A DNA stretch of 64,000 bases from the NCBI RefSeq assembly GCF_954871325.1, contig NC_088775.1, forward strand, positions 64,891,561 through 64,955,560. The letters run 5' to 3'. The position numbers and the translations under genes are program-made. Origin of the DNA: Gordionus sp. m RMFG-2023. Taxonomy: Eukaryota > Nematomorpha > Gordioida > Chordodea > Parachordodidae. Below the pieces are notes generated by a model. The model was not told the DNA's origin, did no database searches, and saw nothing but the letters and a program-made list of their open reading frames with translations. The stretch's first letter is position 1. Every line of letters starts with the position of its first letter. Of the stretch, positions 11,646-22,200 are shown in pieces.

Positions 11646-11936
11646 TATAAAAATTAAATATATAATCGCTGAAGTCGAATTTGGGTCCTGAACTATTTTT
11701 AGTTACGACATGTATATTCTTATTATAATTTTGTTCACATTAATCAGTTACCCAAAATTTAGCAATTTACCTGATTTTATAAAAAAACAAAAAAATTGAA
11801 CAGGCCCAAAGAGTTGACTTACACGAGCCGACCAATGCGGATCATTTAGTCGACTCGAGTCAAAGTCGTTTTATCGACTAGAAACTAGGCTCGATTCACA
11901 GCTAAGTAGATTTGGCTTAGCTGTTTAACAACACTA

Positions 11937-12892
11937 GACAGGACAGATTCAGGCCTAAAATTAAAAATAATGTCTAGGCTTGGGCCTAGATAAAGATTTT
12001 GGATGGAGCTTTGGCTGAAATAAATTAAATTTGCAAGGCGCTAAGAAAAGTCTTATTTAAAACATTGAACCAAACAGATAATTAGTCCTCGAAAATCTTA
12101 ATTCTTTGACAAAACAGGCAATTAGTTAGGGATTTAGTATTGACTTAATAAATATTTTTTGATAATAAATTTGTATAAAGTTCTCTTATCTTACTTAAAA
12201 ACACAAGGCCAAAGCTTATCACAACAAGACATAAAACAATATTCAGCATCATCAGTAGATCGTATTTTGCACTAAAATTATTGCAGTATTGACAGGTAGC
12301 TAGCCAGCCTTAAAACGTGTTGAAGGCACTTTTAATGTATTGGAAGATTAAAATTGATACACATAGAAGTTTAAATATCATATAAAAAGATGGTATAAGA
12401 ACTTTATTAATATATCCCCATATCTAAAATTTTAGTTTATAAAATCCAATCTCTTAAAAAAATTCTGACTTAAATCTAAAAAATTCAATATTTTTAATTT
12501 TTTTTTAATTAGATAAATACACCTTGCTAGGAGAACACTATTTTTAAATATATGCAATGTTATGGCATAAAGAAAGGATTTTTATGAAGGACATGAGCAA
12601 TGATAGGTAGTTTAGTTTAAATAATGTTAAAATAGTTTTTAAAGTTTCTGCCTATGAAAATCACGTGGGATGGCAGAAGATTGTTAAATAATATGCATTG
12701 TTAACAAAAATCATAAAATTAATAATTTTAATATGATGATTATTATTAGTTATATGTTATGACAATGTTGTTAATAAATTTAGAGATAGAAAATTAGCAA
12801 CTCACATAATAAGAAAAAAGAATTTTTAAAAATATTACCTGATAGATTCCAACTTTTCAACATACAAAATATATGGTAAGTTGTGTGTTTTA
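11937..12892. other. Non-coding interval downstream of the FEM1B-like gene
   Basis: AT-rich, with no element recognised. The missing C-terminal ankyrin block of the FEM1B-like gene should lie here if the gene were complete, but no such coding sequence was found. A CAG|GTAATA donor-like site lies near 12837 on the minus strand. Confidence 0.5.
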
Positions 12893-14706
12893 TTAATGAC
12901 CTTTAAATCTCGCTGAATTGATCGTTGAGTATAGTTCAATTTTGTAATAAAATCTTGAAAAGTCACCTTGATGTTCAGGAATATCATTTGTGAAAAAAGC
13001 TTGCATATAATTATTAATAATATATAAGTTTAATTTCAAACTAAACATAACCTTTACCCGTATAAGTTTAATCAAGGTTTCATTAATTGAGCACCCCCTT
13101 ATAAAATATATTTCCAATGAATATATCCATAAAGATATACTTTTATGAAAATCTGCCATTTTGGCAAAAAAATATCCAAGATTTTTTAACTTTAGAGAAT
13201 ATGTGGGATGGAAAGGACTTTGAATTCTTTCACAAATCATCAATGTATACTATAAGTCCCCTATATCATTTGAAACCAAATTTAATTTACTTAAATTTAG
13301 ATACTGTTTTTCATGTTTAAATAATGGATGATCAGTGATAGGTAAATAGTTATGCTTATGCATATTTTTATGTTTAATAAATCGTACTCCAAGAGCTAAT
13401 TTTAAAAAATAAAGACATGTTTGAATATCCTGATTCTGTTGATTGTGAATAAAGTAGACACCCATCAGCTCCAATGATTCAACTATCAGATAAAATATTT
13501 GAAGAATACAGATATTTAAAGTGTTTAATTGAACCACCAAATACAGAATCTGTTAAAGAATCATTATCAAATATATCAGTAAGTGTGGAGAGAATATAAT
13601 GAGCACATTTAATTTTACCACTTTCTAAAGCTGTTCTCAATGGGCTAAAGGAATAATGATTTAAGGTTGTTAAAATTTTAACTTCTTCAGTCTTATTTTC
13701 TATTCTACATCTAAATTTTTTAAGAGTTGGATTTAAACATTTGGTGTAATTATTTTTATTAAATTTTAGATTTCTAATTATTGGTAAAATATCTGATTTA
13801 TTGCCATCAGTAAAATTTAAGTTTTGAATTTCATTTAGACAAAAACTTTGTTTTTTTTTTTCTAAATTATCTTCATTATTGCATAATATTGGTTTGTCAC
13901 AAATTAATAATAATTTTATTATATTTATATGTCCTTGCTCTGCAGCAAAATGTAAAGATGTTGAACCACATGATGATTTAAGAAAAATATTTGCACCTTT
14001 GTATAATAAATATTTTACCATATCAATATTTCCAATAGAACAAGCAATCATAAATGGGGAGGTATAAGGATTAAAGCTAATTAATTGATTCTCAACTCCA
14101 ATATATACTGATTGTATCACCATATTAATATCAGCACCAAACTTTAATAGTAACTTCATTGTGCCAAAATGTCCTGAATAGACAGCCCACCATAATGGAC
14201 TAAAATATAAACATTTATCATTTTTTAAATTATAATCAATTATTTTATCATTCTGCAAATTTGATTTAAATCTTTCAGATTTATTATCTATACTAAGCAG
14301 AAAAGATACTATTTTAAGATGGCCATTTTTTGCAGCTATGGATAACATATTCATTTTATATATTGGTTGACTATAATGTAAGTATTTATTTATAAATGTA
14401 TGCATGTTTATTATTTGATATTTTATTAAAATATAGTTTAAAATATTGGCATAATTGATAGTTATCCCAATCTGCTTCATCTATATCTAATTCTTGATAA
14501 TCAGACATAATATTGCTGAAATCCAACATATCTCTAAGACTACTTTGATAAGTAGTGCCAGATTTCAAAGAATTCAAATCAAAATTCTCATTAAAATACC
14601 ATGCCAAGGCTTCTCGTTGTTCTTCTTCCGAAAGTTTATTCATACCCATATATAACATTTCCAGTTTTCCTTCTTTTGCATATCTATAGAGAGCGTAATA
14701 TGTCAT
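12893..14706 (-). pseudogene. FEM1B-like: FEM1B-like ankyrin protein (CUL2 substrate receptor), broken copy
   Basis: FEM1 proteins are ankyrin/TPR-like substrate receptors of CUL2 ubiquitin ligases. The minus-strand reading follows FEM1B in order: start MTYYALYRYAKEGKLEML at ATG 14706; ankyrin pieces AAKNGHLKIVSFLL, PLWWAVYSGHFGTMKLLL, PFMIACSIGNIDMVKYLL and CGSTSLHFAAEQGHINII (FEM1B has CGATALHFAAEAGHIDIV); then SLELMGVYF and YFLKLALGVRF, then MICERIQSPFHPTYSLKLKN with LGYFFAKMADFHKSISLW, matching FEM1B's RERILG region and TPR-like part. Two insertions enlarge it: about 50 residues after the first ankyrin and about 80 after the fourth. The frame changes between 14480 and 14386 and between 13540 and 13479, and TAG at 13252-13250 interrupts it. 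No introns are seen and the C-terminal ankyrins are missing. Likely a pseudogene or decaying retrocopy; assembly indels are the alternative. Confidence 0.8.
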
Positions 14707-14733
14707 CCCATCAGCTGGCAAGTGAAAATATGA

Positions 14734-15876
14734 ATGAATCCATATTTATATTTGCTAAAAAATTTCTTTTTTATACCAAGGATTCTTTACGCACTTCGGT
14801 CAACACCAATTTTTAAATATCCTATTCCTCTCCAAACTTACGAAAAAGGAATAAAGGACTTAACCGAAAAAATAGTAAATATCAGATTCAACGAAACCGC
14901 TTGGGCCCAAGCAACTCTTCCAACCAAATTTGGTGGTTTCGGCATCAGATCTCCACTTGACTTAGCAACAACTACTTTCATATCGAGTAGTCTCTTGACA
15001 AAGCCAATAACCACCGCCCATAATTCTAAAGAAGACCTTTCCTTAATCGTTGCTATGGATATTTGGAAAACAAGGATCAATGCTGATTCTCATCCCCCCA
15101 CAACCCATAAACAGAAAGACTGGGATGCACCAGTGGTTGCTCGCTGCGTTGAAACTCTCTTATCTAGCATGCAATCTACCGACCGCACCCTATTCTCTTC
15201 CTTGCTCAATGGTACGGGACATGTTTTTCTTGAGGCCATCCCATCTACCAATCTTCAGCTTCAACTATCCAACAATGAATTTACCCATGCCATCGGCATT
15301 CGTCTAAATTGTTCCATCACTCACCCCCACATCTGCTCAGGGTGCAACTCGCCAGTTGACTCGAAGGGTAGACATAGTTTACATTGTCGCTCCTGCAATG
15401 GACGATTCATCAGACACAAGCAATGTAATACAATCATCCAACATGCTCTGAAATCCGCCCAAATTCCTTCCACGTTAGAACCACAGGGTCTTTTTAGATC
15501 TGACGGTAAACTTCCTGATGGGATCTCTCAAATCCCATGGAGGAGAGGCCAACTTTTGGTATGGGACTATTCCTGTATTGACCCCTTGGCCCCATCCAAC
15601 CACGCCATCAACATCCTTGACCAGAAGGAACAACTTAAAATTTCTAAATACACAGAAATAATAAACGATCATTGCTTCATCCCAATCATATCAACCACTC
15701 TTGGCACCTTCGGCAAACTCGCCTTAGCATTTTTCAAAAACTTAGGATCACAAATCAGCAAACTCTCAGAAGAACCACGAGAGGGTTTTTTTCTTCGTCA
15801 ACGATTATCCATAGCGATTCACAAAGCTAATTATATCAGTTTCAATGGTAGCCTTCTAGCCAAAGAGCTATCATAG
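14734..15876 (+). CDS. C-terminal part of non-LTR retrotransposon polyprotein (380 codons, open)
   Basis: Residues 1-70 resemble the region after the reverse transcriptase palm (YLYLLKNFFFIPRILYAL, then TLPTKFGGFGIRS). Near residues 200-230 is a zinc-binding pattern C-x2-C-x7-H-x4-C, from ICSGCNSPVDSKGRHSLHC to NGRFIRHK. About residues 255-285 carry the endonuclease core: RSDGKLPDGISQIPW, then LLVWDYSCIDPLAPS, i.e. PD...D with spacing like R2/NeSL-class restriction-like endonucleases. The end, REGFFLRQRLSIAIHKANY, is conserved in this group. The true element start is lost, so the ATG at 14734 is only the first in frame. With no stop over 1.1 kb, it is either young or possibly kept. I cannot assign the exact clade. 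Confidence 0.8.
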   Translation: MNPYLYLLKNFFFIPRILYALRSTPIFKYPIPLQTYEKGIKDLTEKIVNIRFNETAWAQATLPTKFGGFGIRSPLDLATTTFISSSLLTKPITTAHNSKEDLSLIVAMDIWKTRINADSHPPTTHKQKDWDAPVVARCVETLLSSMQSTDRTLFSSLLNGTGHVFLEAIPSTNLQLQLSNNEFTHAIGIRLNCSITHPHICSGCNSPVDSKGRHSLHCRSCNGRFIRHKQCNTIIQHALKSAQIPSTLEPQGLFRSDGKLPDGISQIPWRRGQLLVWDYSCIDPLAPSNHAINILDQKEQLKISKYTEIINDHCFIPIISTTLGTFGKLALAFFKNLGSQISKLSEEPREGFFLRQRLSIAIHKANYISFNGSLLAKELS

Positions 15877-16040
15877 ACAACGCTTACGTCCCTTTTTCAT
15901 TTTTTTTCCCTGCGTCACACCATCTCCGTTCTTTTTTTAAATAGTATTATTATATATTTTTCAAACATTTTTAAACATATTAAAATTTATTATAATGAAA
16001 ATTTAAATTATTATACCTTATATTGATAATAATAATAATA
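14734..16040 (+). mobile_element. 5'-truncated non-LTR retrotransposon with restriction-like endonuclease
   Basis: Contains only the 3' part of a non-LTR element: the end of the reverse transcriptase (thumb region), a zinc-binding motif and a restriction-like endonuclease, then about 160 bp of 3' sequence ending in an AATAATAATAATA tract (16027-16040). 5' truncation is the usual outcome of target-primed reverse transcription. It lies head-to-head with the FEM1B-like gene, its recognisable homology starting within about 30 bp of that gene's ATG. Base composition is clearly less AT-rich than the surroundings, suggesting a fairly recent arrival. A decayed relative is at 44530-45010. Confidence 0.8.
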
Positions 16041-16588
16041 GTTATTGTTTATCAAAAAATGCGATATGATTGAGACTATGAGAATAGCTAAAAGTATTAT
16101 ATTGGAACTTAAGTATATTAGGGCAATGGTAGATGACGAATTTCATAAATTATGTCATTTTTGAGTTAAAGCAGAGCTCTGTGAATCTAATATTTATCTA
16201 CCTCGACTTGTAGCAATGCAAGATTTACCATTATTAATATAGGATTTAGGATCACTTGAGGAATGCCATAGAATAATCTCTTTATCCCCATCTTGGATAA
16301 TTTTATACCTAAAATGAATAAAAGGTACTTAATTAATCAGGTAGCACTTATAAATCTGCAAATATTATTATCGCAGCTATTTCAAAACTTGTTAGAGAAA
16401 AGACAATTTTCCTAATGTATAAAGATTATTACATATTTTTACACCAATAAAAGAAAATTTCCCTTTTTAGAAAGAATAAATACATGAAAAGTTGTGTTTT
16501 TAAATGTCTTGATTTGAGCTGAAGCTGATCTTTAAAAGTCAGAAAAATATTGTATAAGTCTCGAGATATCGCTAATACATGTTCAAAC
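15877..16588. other. Retrotransposon 3' end and non-coding gap
   Basis: Up to 16040 this is the 3' sequence of the non-LTR element. From 16041 on it is AT-rich. Near 16540-16588 begins a fragment of the small MITE family also found at 17991-18213, which is split by the next element. Confidence 0.5.
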
Positions 16589-16589
16589 T

Positions 16590-17027
16590 AGAGGTCTTTA
16601 TAGCCAAAAAGCGCGCCCATTCGTGGTTTAAAATTTTTTAACAAGCCCGTCAGCTTATTTATAATTCTTTTTAAAAAATTTATTGCCCTACTACCCATTT
16701 ATCTATTAATTTTGTTTAACTTGCCCCTAATGCTTAAAAATTATTTTAAAGGCTGGGTCGACTCTATTTCTTTACTTTAATGTATTTTTAATTTCCACAT
16801 GTATAATATACAATATTTTGAAATGAAACTATTATTTTTTAATAAATTGAAGACTATTCTGCTGATTTCGCCTTAAAAATATGAAAATTTTACCCGCCCA
16901 CACCCTCCCATTAAAAAAATTTAACCCACCTACCACTTACCTTATGTTTAAAATATTTTAGAAAACCCGACCACTCCCTCCTGAAGTATGGGCGAGTGGG
17001 TTAAAACATCGTTTATTACAGACCTCT
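16590..17027. mobile_element. hAT-type MITE with AGAGGTCT termini
   Basis: Starts AGAGGTCTTTATAGCC and ends TTATTACAGACCTCT. Flanks TTCAAACT and ATCAAAGT match 6 of 8, consistent with a decayed hAT duplication. The interior has GC-rich stretches (CCCGCCCACACCCTCCC) in an AT background. A relative is at about 33776-34280. It appears inserted into an older MITE whose other half follows at 17030-17120. Confidence 0.65.
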
Positions 17028-17990
17028 ATCAAAGTTTTTTGTCAACTATATCTGAATAATATATAATTAAGTTAGCCGTTTTAAAAATTGGCTCAAATTG
17101 AGCCGTTTAACAACATCAAGAAGTACTACCTCATGAAATAGATTGAATAGGTATTATTACATAGGAAGCACGGGTGAAATCATTGAAAAAATAGCTCAAT
17201 CTCAATAATATTAAATTTTGCATTATAAATTTATAAATTTCTTTATTATATTTTTTTACTATTTCTAGTCACACATATTTTATCATCTATATTTTTGAAA
17301 TTTATATATGCAATATTTCTTAAGAATATTTTTGGGTATAGATTCTAAATCGATAAAACAAAAATCGCTAAAAATTGGGAATATCGCATATATCTCTTTT
17401 GTAAATATGAAATTAATATTAATAGATGCTAGGGAAGTAAACACTTGTATTTAGAGTTTTTTTTTTAAAGTCGCAAAGAATAGGGAAAAATCCATCCAAA
17501 CAAATTGGAAGTATATTTCCTCTATTTTTAGCAGGGATTAATATTTGCTACAGATTCAAAAATCTTCAAAGATCGTTGCTCTTTATAAGATCAAAAATGT
17601 GAAGATTTTTTGCTCAAAAATGCTCATTTGAAGATTTACGTTAAACTCTAATTTTTTAGTAATTTTTATAAAACTCAACTTAAATATATGTGTTTACTTC
17701 CCTAAAATCTATTAATATTAATTTCTAATACTTTGAAATTTTCTAGAAGACATAAGCTAGATTCCCAATTTTTGTGTATTAATCTATATTTCCAATATTT
17801 ATTTTTATATATTATTTAAATTTATATATCAAATTTTATGCGCTTAGAAAATTTATCCTTTTTTACAAAGTTCTTTTTCGAGAAATTTATTTTTATAATG
17901 ACTCATACCCTGATTATATACATTTAATATTTATAATTGTCTATATTTGAATTTTTATATTAGAAATTGCCAATATTTTATAGTCATTAG
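17028..17990. other. MITE remnant and AT-rich gap
   Basis: 17030-17120 is the right half of an older MITE, ending GCCGTTTAACAACATC. 17150-17400 resembles the inverted-repeat arms at 45293-45619 (shared GAAATAATTGAAAAA(A/T)TAGCTC). The rest is AT-rich without recognisable genes. Confidence 0.5.
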
Positions 17991-18213
17991 CAGCGTTGTT
18001 AAATGGCCCGATTTGAGCCGATTTTAAAAACGGCGAACTCAAGATTTTAGCCACATAAAAATTTTCCGAAGTCTTGAAATTTAGCTGATAGATTTCCAAA
18101 CCTATGCACCATTTATGAGCAAATTCTTCAGGATTGCATAAAATTTTTCTGAATAAAATATTGAGTTCACCGTTTTTAAAAATCGGCTCAAATCGCGCAG
18201 TTCGGCAACACTA
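17991..18213. mobile_element. hAT-type MITE, complete, with decayed 8-bp duplication
   Basis: Starts CAGCGTTGTTAAATGGC and ends CGGCAACACTA; flanks GTCATTAG and GTCACAAG match 6 of 8. Subterminal mirror motifs GATTTGAGCCGATTTT and AAAATCGGCTCAAATC. The internal segment (about TTTCCAAACCTATGCACCATTTATGAGCAAA, 18095-18125) recurs in the copies at 43227, 48341 and 61374. Confidence 0.75.
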
Positions 18214-18444
18214 GTCACAAGTCTTAATAAATTTAGGAAACTATTATTCTTAAGTAATTCCTAGAATAATTTTTATCAATAAATTTAAAAATCCCCCCTC
18301 CCAACTGCGAATTTCTGTGTATGCACCTGATCTGGAGGTAGAGTTGAATACCATAATTCTACCACATTTTAGAAATTTGTATATATTTTAAACTTGCTCA
18401 GTTTTTATCCTTTGTTTTTTATATAAAATTTCTTTATTAAATAA

Positions 18445-18545
18445 CTTTTTTTAAACTTTTTTCTTTTTTTTTCTTTTCTTTTTCTTTTTCTTTTTCTTTT
18501 TCTTTTTCTTTTTCTTTTTCTTCTTCTTCTTTTTCCTTTTATTTT
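18445..18545 (+). repeat. Pyrimidine microsatellite (CTTTTT)n
   Basis: About 100 bp of CTTTTT/CTT repeats followed by ordinary AT-rich sequence. Confidence 0.9.
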
Positions 18546-18699
18546 CCTTACAAAAAATAATATTTTTTTTCTGCGAGAAAAATTTTTGTAAAAGAAAATA
18601 AAAATAGGAAAAAATTTTTAATTTGATGGAGAAATATTATATAAAAAACAAAGAGGAAAAATTGAACACTTTTAAAATAGTGGTGGCCAAGACAGATCT

Positions 18700-18960
18700 A
18701 CGATTTTTTTTGTAATAGCGGATTCGTATTAAGACTAAAAGGCGGATTCATATTAAGGCAAAGAAGCAGATTCATATTCAAAAGACGGATTTATTTTAAA
18801 GTCAAAAGGCGGATTTATATTATGGCTAAAGGATGGATTCATATTAAGACCAAAGAATAGATTTATATTAAAGCTAAAAGGTAGATTTATAATAAAACCG
18901 AAAGGCGGATTATATTAGGATATTATTTAGGCCGAAGGGCAGATTTATATTTAAATATTA
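18700..18960 (+). repeat. Degenerate tandem repeat of about 28 bp (GGCGGATTTATATTAAG type)
   Basis: About nine units with the core GGCGGATTCATATTAAG, each followed by a short AAAGCCAAA-like linker, increasingly diverged toward the right. Lies just upstream of the LTR-retrotransposon fossil and may be part of its leader or an independent minisatellite. Confidence 0.65.
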
Positions 18961-19289
18961 TTGAGACAGATAATTATTAGAAAATGAATAAGCTATAGGG
19001 TGGTATTTTGTTTTAGAATAATTAAGCGTTGTATTTAGTAAGTAAAAAAAAGGAACTACTTCTTGCCAAACTAAAATTTATAATACCGTGTGGAACGGAT
19101 GTATATGTGTATTGTTGGATTATTTACTATATTGATAAAAACATATCATTAACTTACAGATAGTTAAGATATTCATTTTAAAAATATAATTTTTAAAAGT
19201 AAAAATGAATACATAAAATTGATAAATACTGAAAATACGATATAATATTTTTTGAGCTCTAGTAATATTATTAATATGGATTTGTAATT

Positions 19290-22200
19290 TAATTTTGGGA
19301 AGGAGAATAAGGAGATGTCGAGGCCTAAGAATAAAGGACAGATTTTGACCATTGATGGACATAATTGGGAGGAAGATGTGATGGGTAAGTTAACATGGTT
19401 GCCGGTTCAGAAGTTAATTAAGGGGTGAACGAATAGTGATGTAACTATATCCCTATGTTTTGATATGCAGAACCTTGAGAATAATCGAACGTGAGGGTCG
19501 TTTAGAAAGCCAGGAGGGAACTTGTGGAGAAGAGGAATATAAATAAGGCATAATTTTGAGTCCCATAGGAAGGGGGGGGGAGAATTATTTGTTATAATTG
19601 CGATAAACCAAGTCATATGCGTGAGACAAAATGTTTTTGTGTGGAAAATGTGGACAAATAGCCCCTTATTGTTTAATGAAACAATAGAATTTAAGATGTG
19701 CGAGTTGTGGCAGATTTGGACATAACAAGGTAGAATATTATACGAGCAATACAACATCAAAGGGGAGTTTCTACAATAAGGGATGGATCAGAATGCTGTG
19801 AAAGAGAGAAAATGGGCGAGGTTAATATTCTTAATGTAAAAGAAACGGTTGAACAAAACATAAAAGGTTAGGTACCAAAAAGGAAGACATGTGACAAGGA
19901 ACTGTGGAATGTGTATATGATGGCGGCAAAGAATATGCAATACGGGTCGAGGCGGGACGATTAAGAGTGATAAAAGGGTTTCTTTCTCAGAGGAAAATAA
20001 ATGAGAGGGGTGTGTAAATATGCTACAGGGGGAGGTGGCACATGATTCTTGTCCTAGAGTAATAATAAATTTAAATGGGAGAATGGTTCCCATGTTGTTT
20101 TATACGGGAGCAGCTATTTCGGTAATTGGATACAATAGATATCAGAGTAATTGGCCGTGAGATATGATAGAAAATGAGGGATTAAGAATATAATAATTTG
20201 GGGACCCATTTAGCTGCTATGGGTAAGGTAGAAATTGATGCAAAATTGGGTGAGAAGGTTGAGGTATTAGATTTATCGATTCTCAATCGAAATATATAAG
20301 CTATGTTGGGGTGGGACTGGATCATTGGTCCTTGGTATATTTTCTGGGAATTTTTATGGTAGGGCATTTGTACCAATAACTATTGAGAATATGCAGTTAT
20401 GGCGTTCGAAGGTGAGAAGATTTTGCCGGGGGATTAAGACTATGCTAAATGGCGGAGAACGGGGGAATAATTCTAAAAGCGAAATTGGAAAAATAATTAG
20501 CAGAGCGACACCAGGGGGCGAATTTTGTGAGGGAAATAAGGAGAAATAATTCTAGGAATGAAAAATGGGAAAATAATTCTAAGAGCAAAATAGGGGAAAG
20601 AATTATAAGAGAATAGGAGAAAATAATTTCTAAGAGAGAAATAGGGGAGAATAATCCTAGGATCGAAATAAAAGAAAGTTATTCTAAGAGCGAAATAGGA
20701 GGAAAGAATTATAGGAGCGAAATAAGGGAACATAATTTTTGGAGCTAAATAAAAGGGAATAATTCTAAGAGCGAATTTGGAGGAAAGAAAATCATAGGAG
20801 TGAAAATTTTGGGAGCGTAATAAGCTGAAATAATTATAGGGGAAAAATATGCAAAAATTTCTAAGGGAAAGTTAACCTTGTTAAAGAATATCGTGATATT
20901 GAGAGAAGAGAGGAGAAAGGAAAGACTGGGGAAGGGAACGTAAGACAGTATCAAGTAAATCGCTAGGTGATGAATGCTGAGAAGCAGAACAGTGATGGGG
21001 AGTTGCCACTTTATAAAGAAGATGGGGGGAAATTGGTAATGACCAAAGTGCAAGAGATAGTTCGGAGATTATTGCAAAATTATCAAGAAATTTTAAACGA
21101 AGATTTGAGGTGCCTCAAAGATTATGAAGTGGATATTAAATTAAAGGATGGATATACCAAAATTTGGTGCCTTGCAATCGGTTAAATGGAGAAAAGAAGT
21201 AAAAATGGAATTGGATCAATGGGCACAGAAGGGCATTGTATGCCCCGTGGAATATAGTGAAGACTCTACTGGTGCCTGTGAATAGTCAATTGCCAGCTCC
21301 GTCTATGCACCGATTTCCGGGTCAGGTTAAATCCGTGTGTGGTGGAGGTCAAATATCCGTTGCCGCAAATTGAAGAAATATTGGCCAATTTAAAGGAAGG
21401 TATTAATTTTTAAATAGTTGATTTCTCGAATGCATATCTGCAGCTACATGTAAAACAGGAGGTAAAATTAATTACTATGCCTAAAGGATTATTTACATTT
21501 TTTAAATTGCCATTTGAACTTAATTTATCAGCTCCTATTTTTCAGCAAGCAATGGCGGCCGTTTTTCAAGGAATGGAGGGGGTTTTCTATTATATGGATG
21601 ATGTGTTGGTAACGGAAAGAATCTCCGAATAGCATAAATAGAGATTGGAAGAAGTATTTCTGAGGATCAAAGAAAAAGGATTGCGGGGGAGTGCGGGGGA
21701 GTGCGGGGGAGTGCGGAGAAAAGTATGCTGGGGGTGAGTGATATATCTTAGGCACAAAATTACGAGAAAAGAGGTGAGGCCATTGAATGAAAATATGATA
21801 GAGACTACCAGCATGTTGAGACCTAATAATAAAGCAGAAGTGGAAGCCTTTTTTGGAATGGTCAACTATTATAATCGTTTCATGGAGGGATTTGCTCAAA
21901 TAGCAGCGCCATTAGATCAATTGCTAAAGAAAATAAAGAAATTTGAATGAACCGATGAACAAGAGGCGACTTTTAAAAAGTTGAAATGCAGAATTATAAA
22001 AGAACCTATTTTAGTTGCTTTAACAATGATTTGGAGGTGTTATTGGCTGTGGGCGCGTCCAATAAAGGTGCAGGAGGAGCCTTGTTGCATTGTACTGATG
22101 AATTAGAAAGACTAGTTTTATTTTCCCAAGGATATTTAGAGCAGCAGAGACCATGTTACGTGATTGAACAAGAAAAGCCAGCCGCCATTTTTGGATAAAC

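Larger units (their letters stand above)
1751..11936. mobile_element. Outer nested hAT-type element with long inverted termini
   Basis: Begins TAGTGTTGTTAAAAAG and ends in the mirror TTTAACAACACTA. The ends continue as long inverted repeats: 1890-2060 mirrors 11640-11780 (shared GTCGTAACTAAAAATGG type sequence), and 5388-5900 mirrors 10740-11335. Flanks GATAAAAC and GACAGGAC match 5 of 8 with three transitions, so a decayed 8-bp hAT target duplication is likely but unproven. Terminal blocks contain clusters such as GAGCCGACTC. The element has no transposase of its own. Two further hAT-type elements are inserted in it (2329-4932 and 5969-10625), which explains the 10-kb length. Confidence 0.65.

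Noticed and set aside
13250-13252. Reassigned TAG codon (alternative genetic code) in the FEM1B-like gene
   Set aside because: Glypican exons use the standard code, and the FEM1B-like copy also has frame changes, so simple decay is the better explanation.
13117-14067. Plus-strand open frames across the FEM1B-like region
   Set aside because: Antisense shadows; the minus strand carries the ankyrin signatures.
18700-18960. CRISPR-like array of 28-bp repeats
   Set aside because: Eukaryotic context, degenerate units, no unique spacers of constant length.
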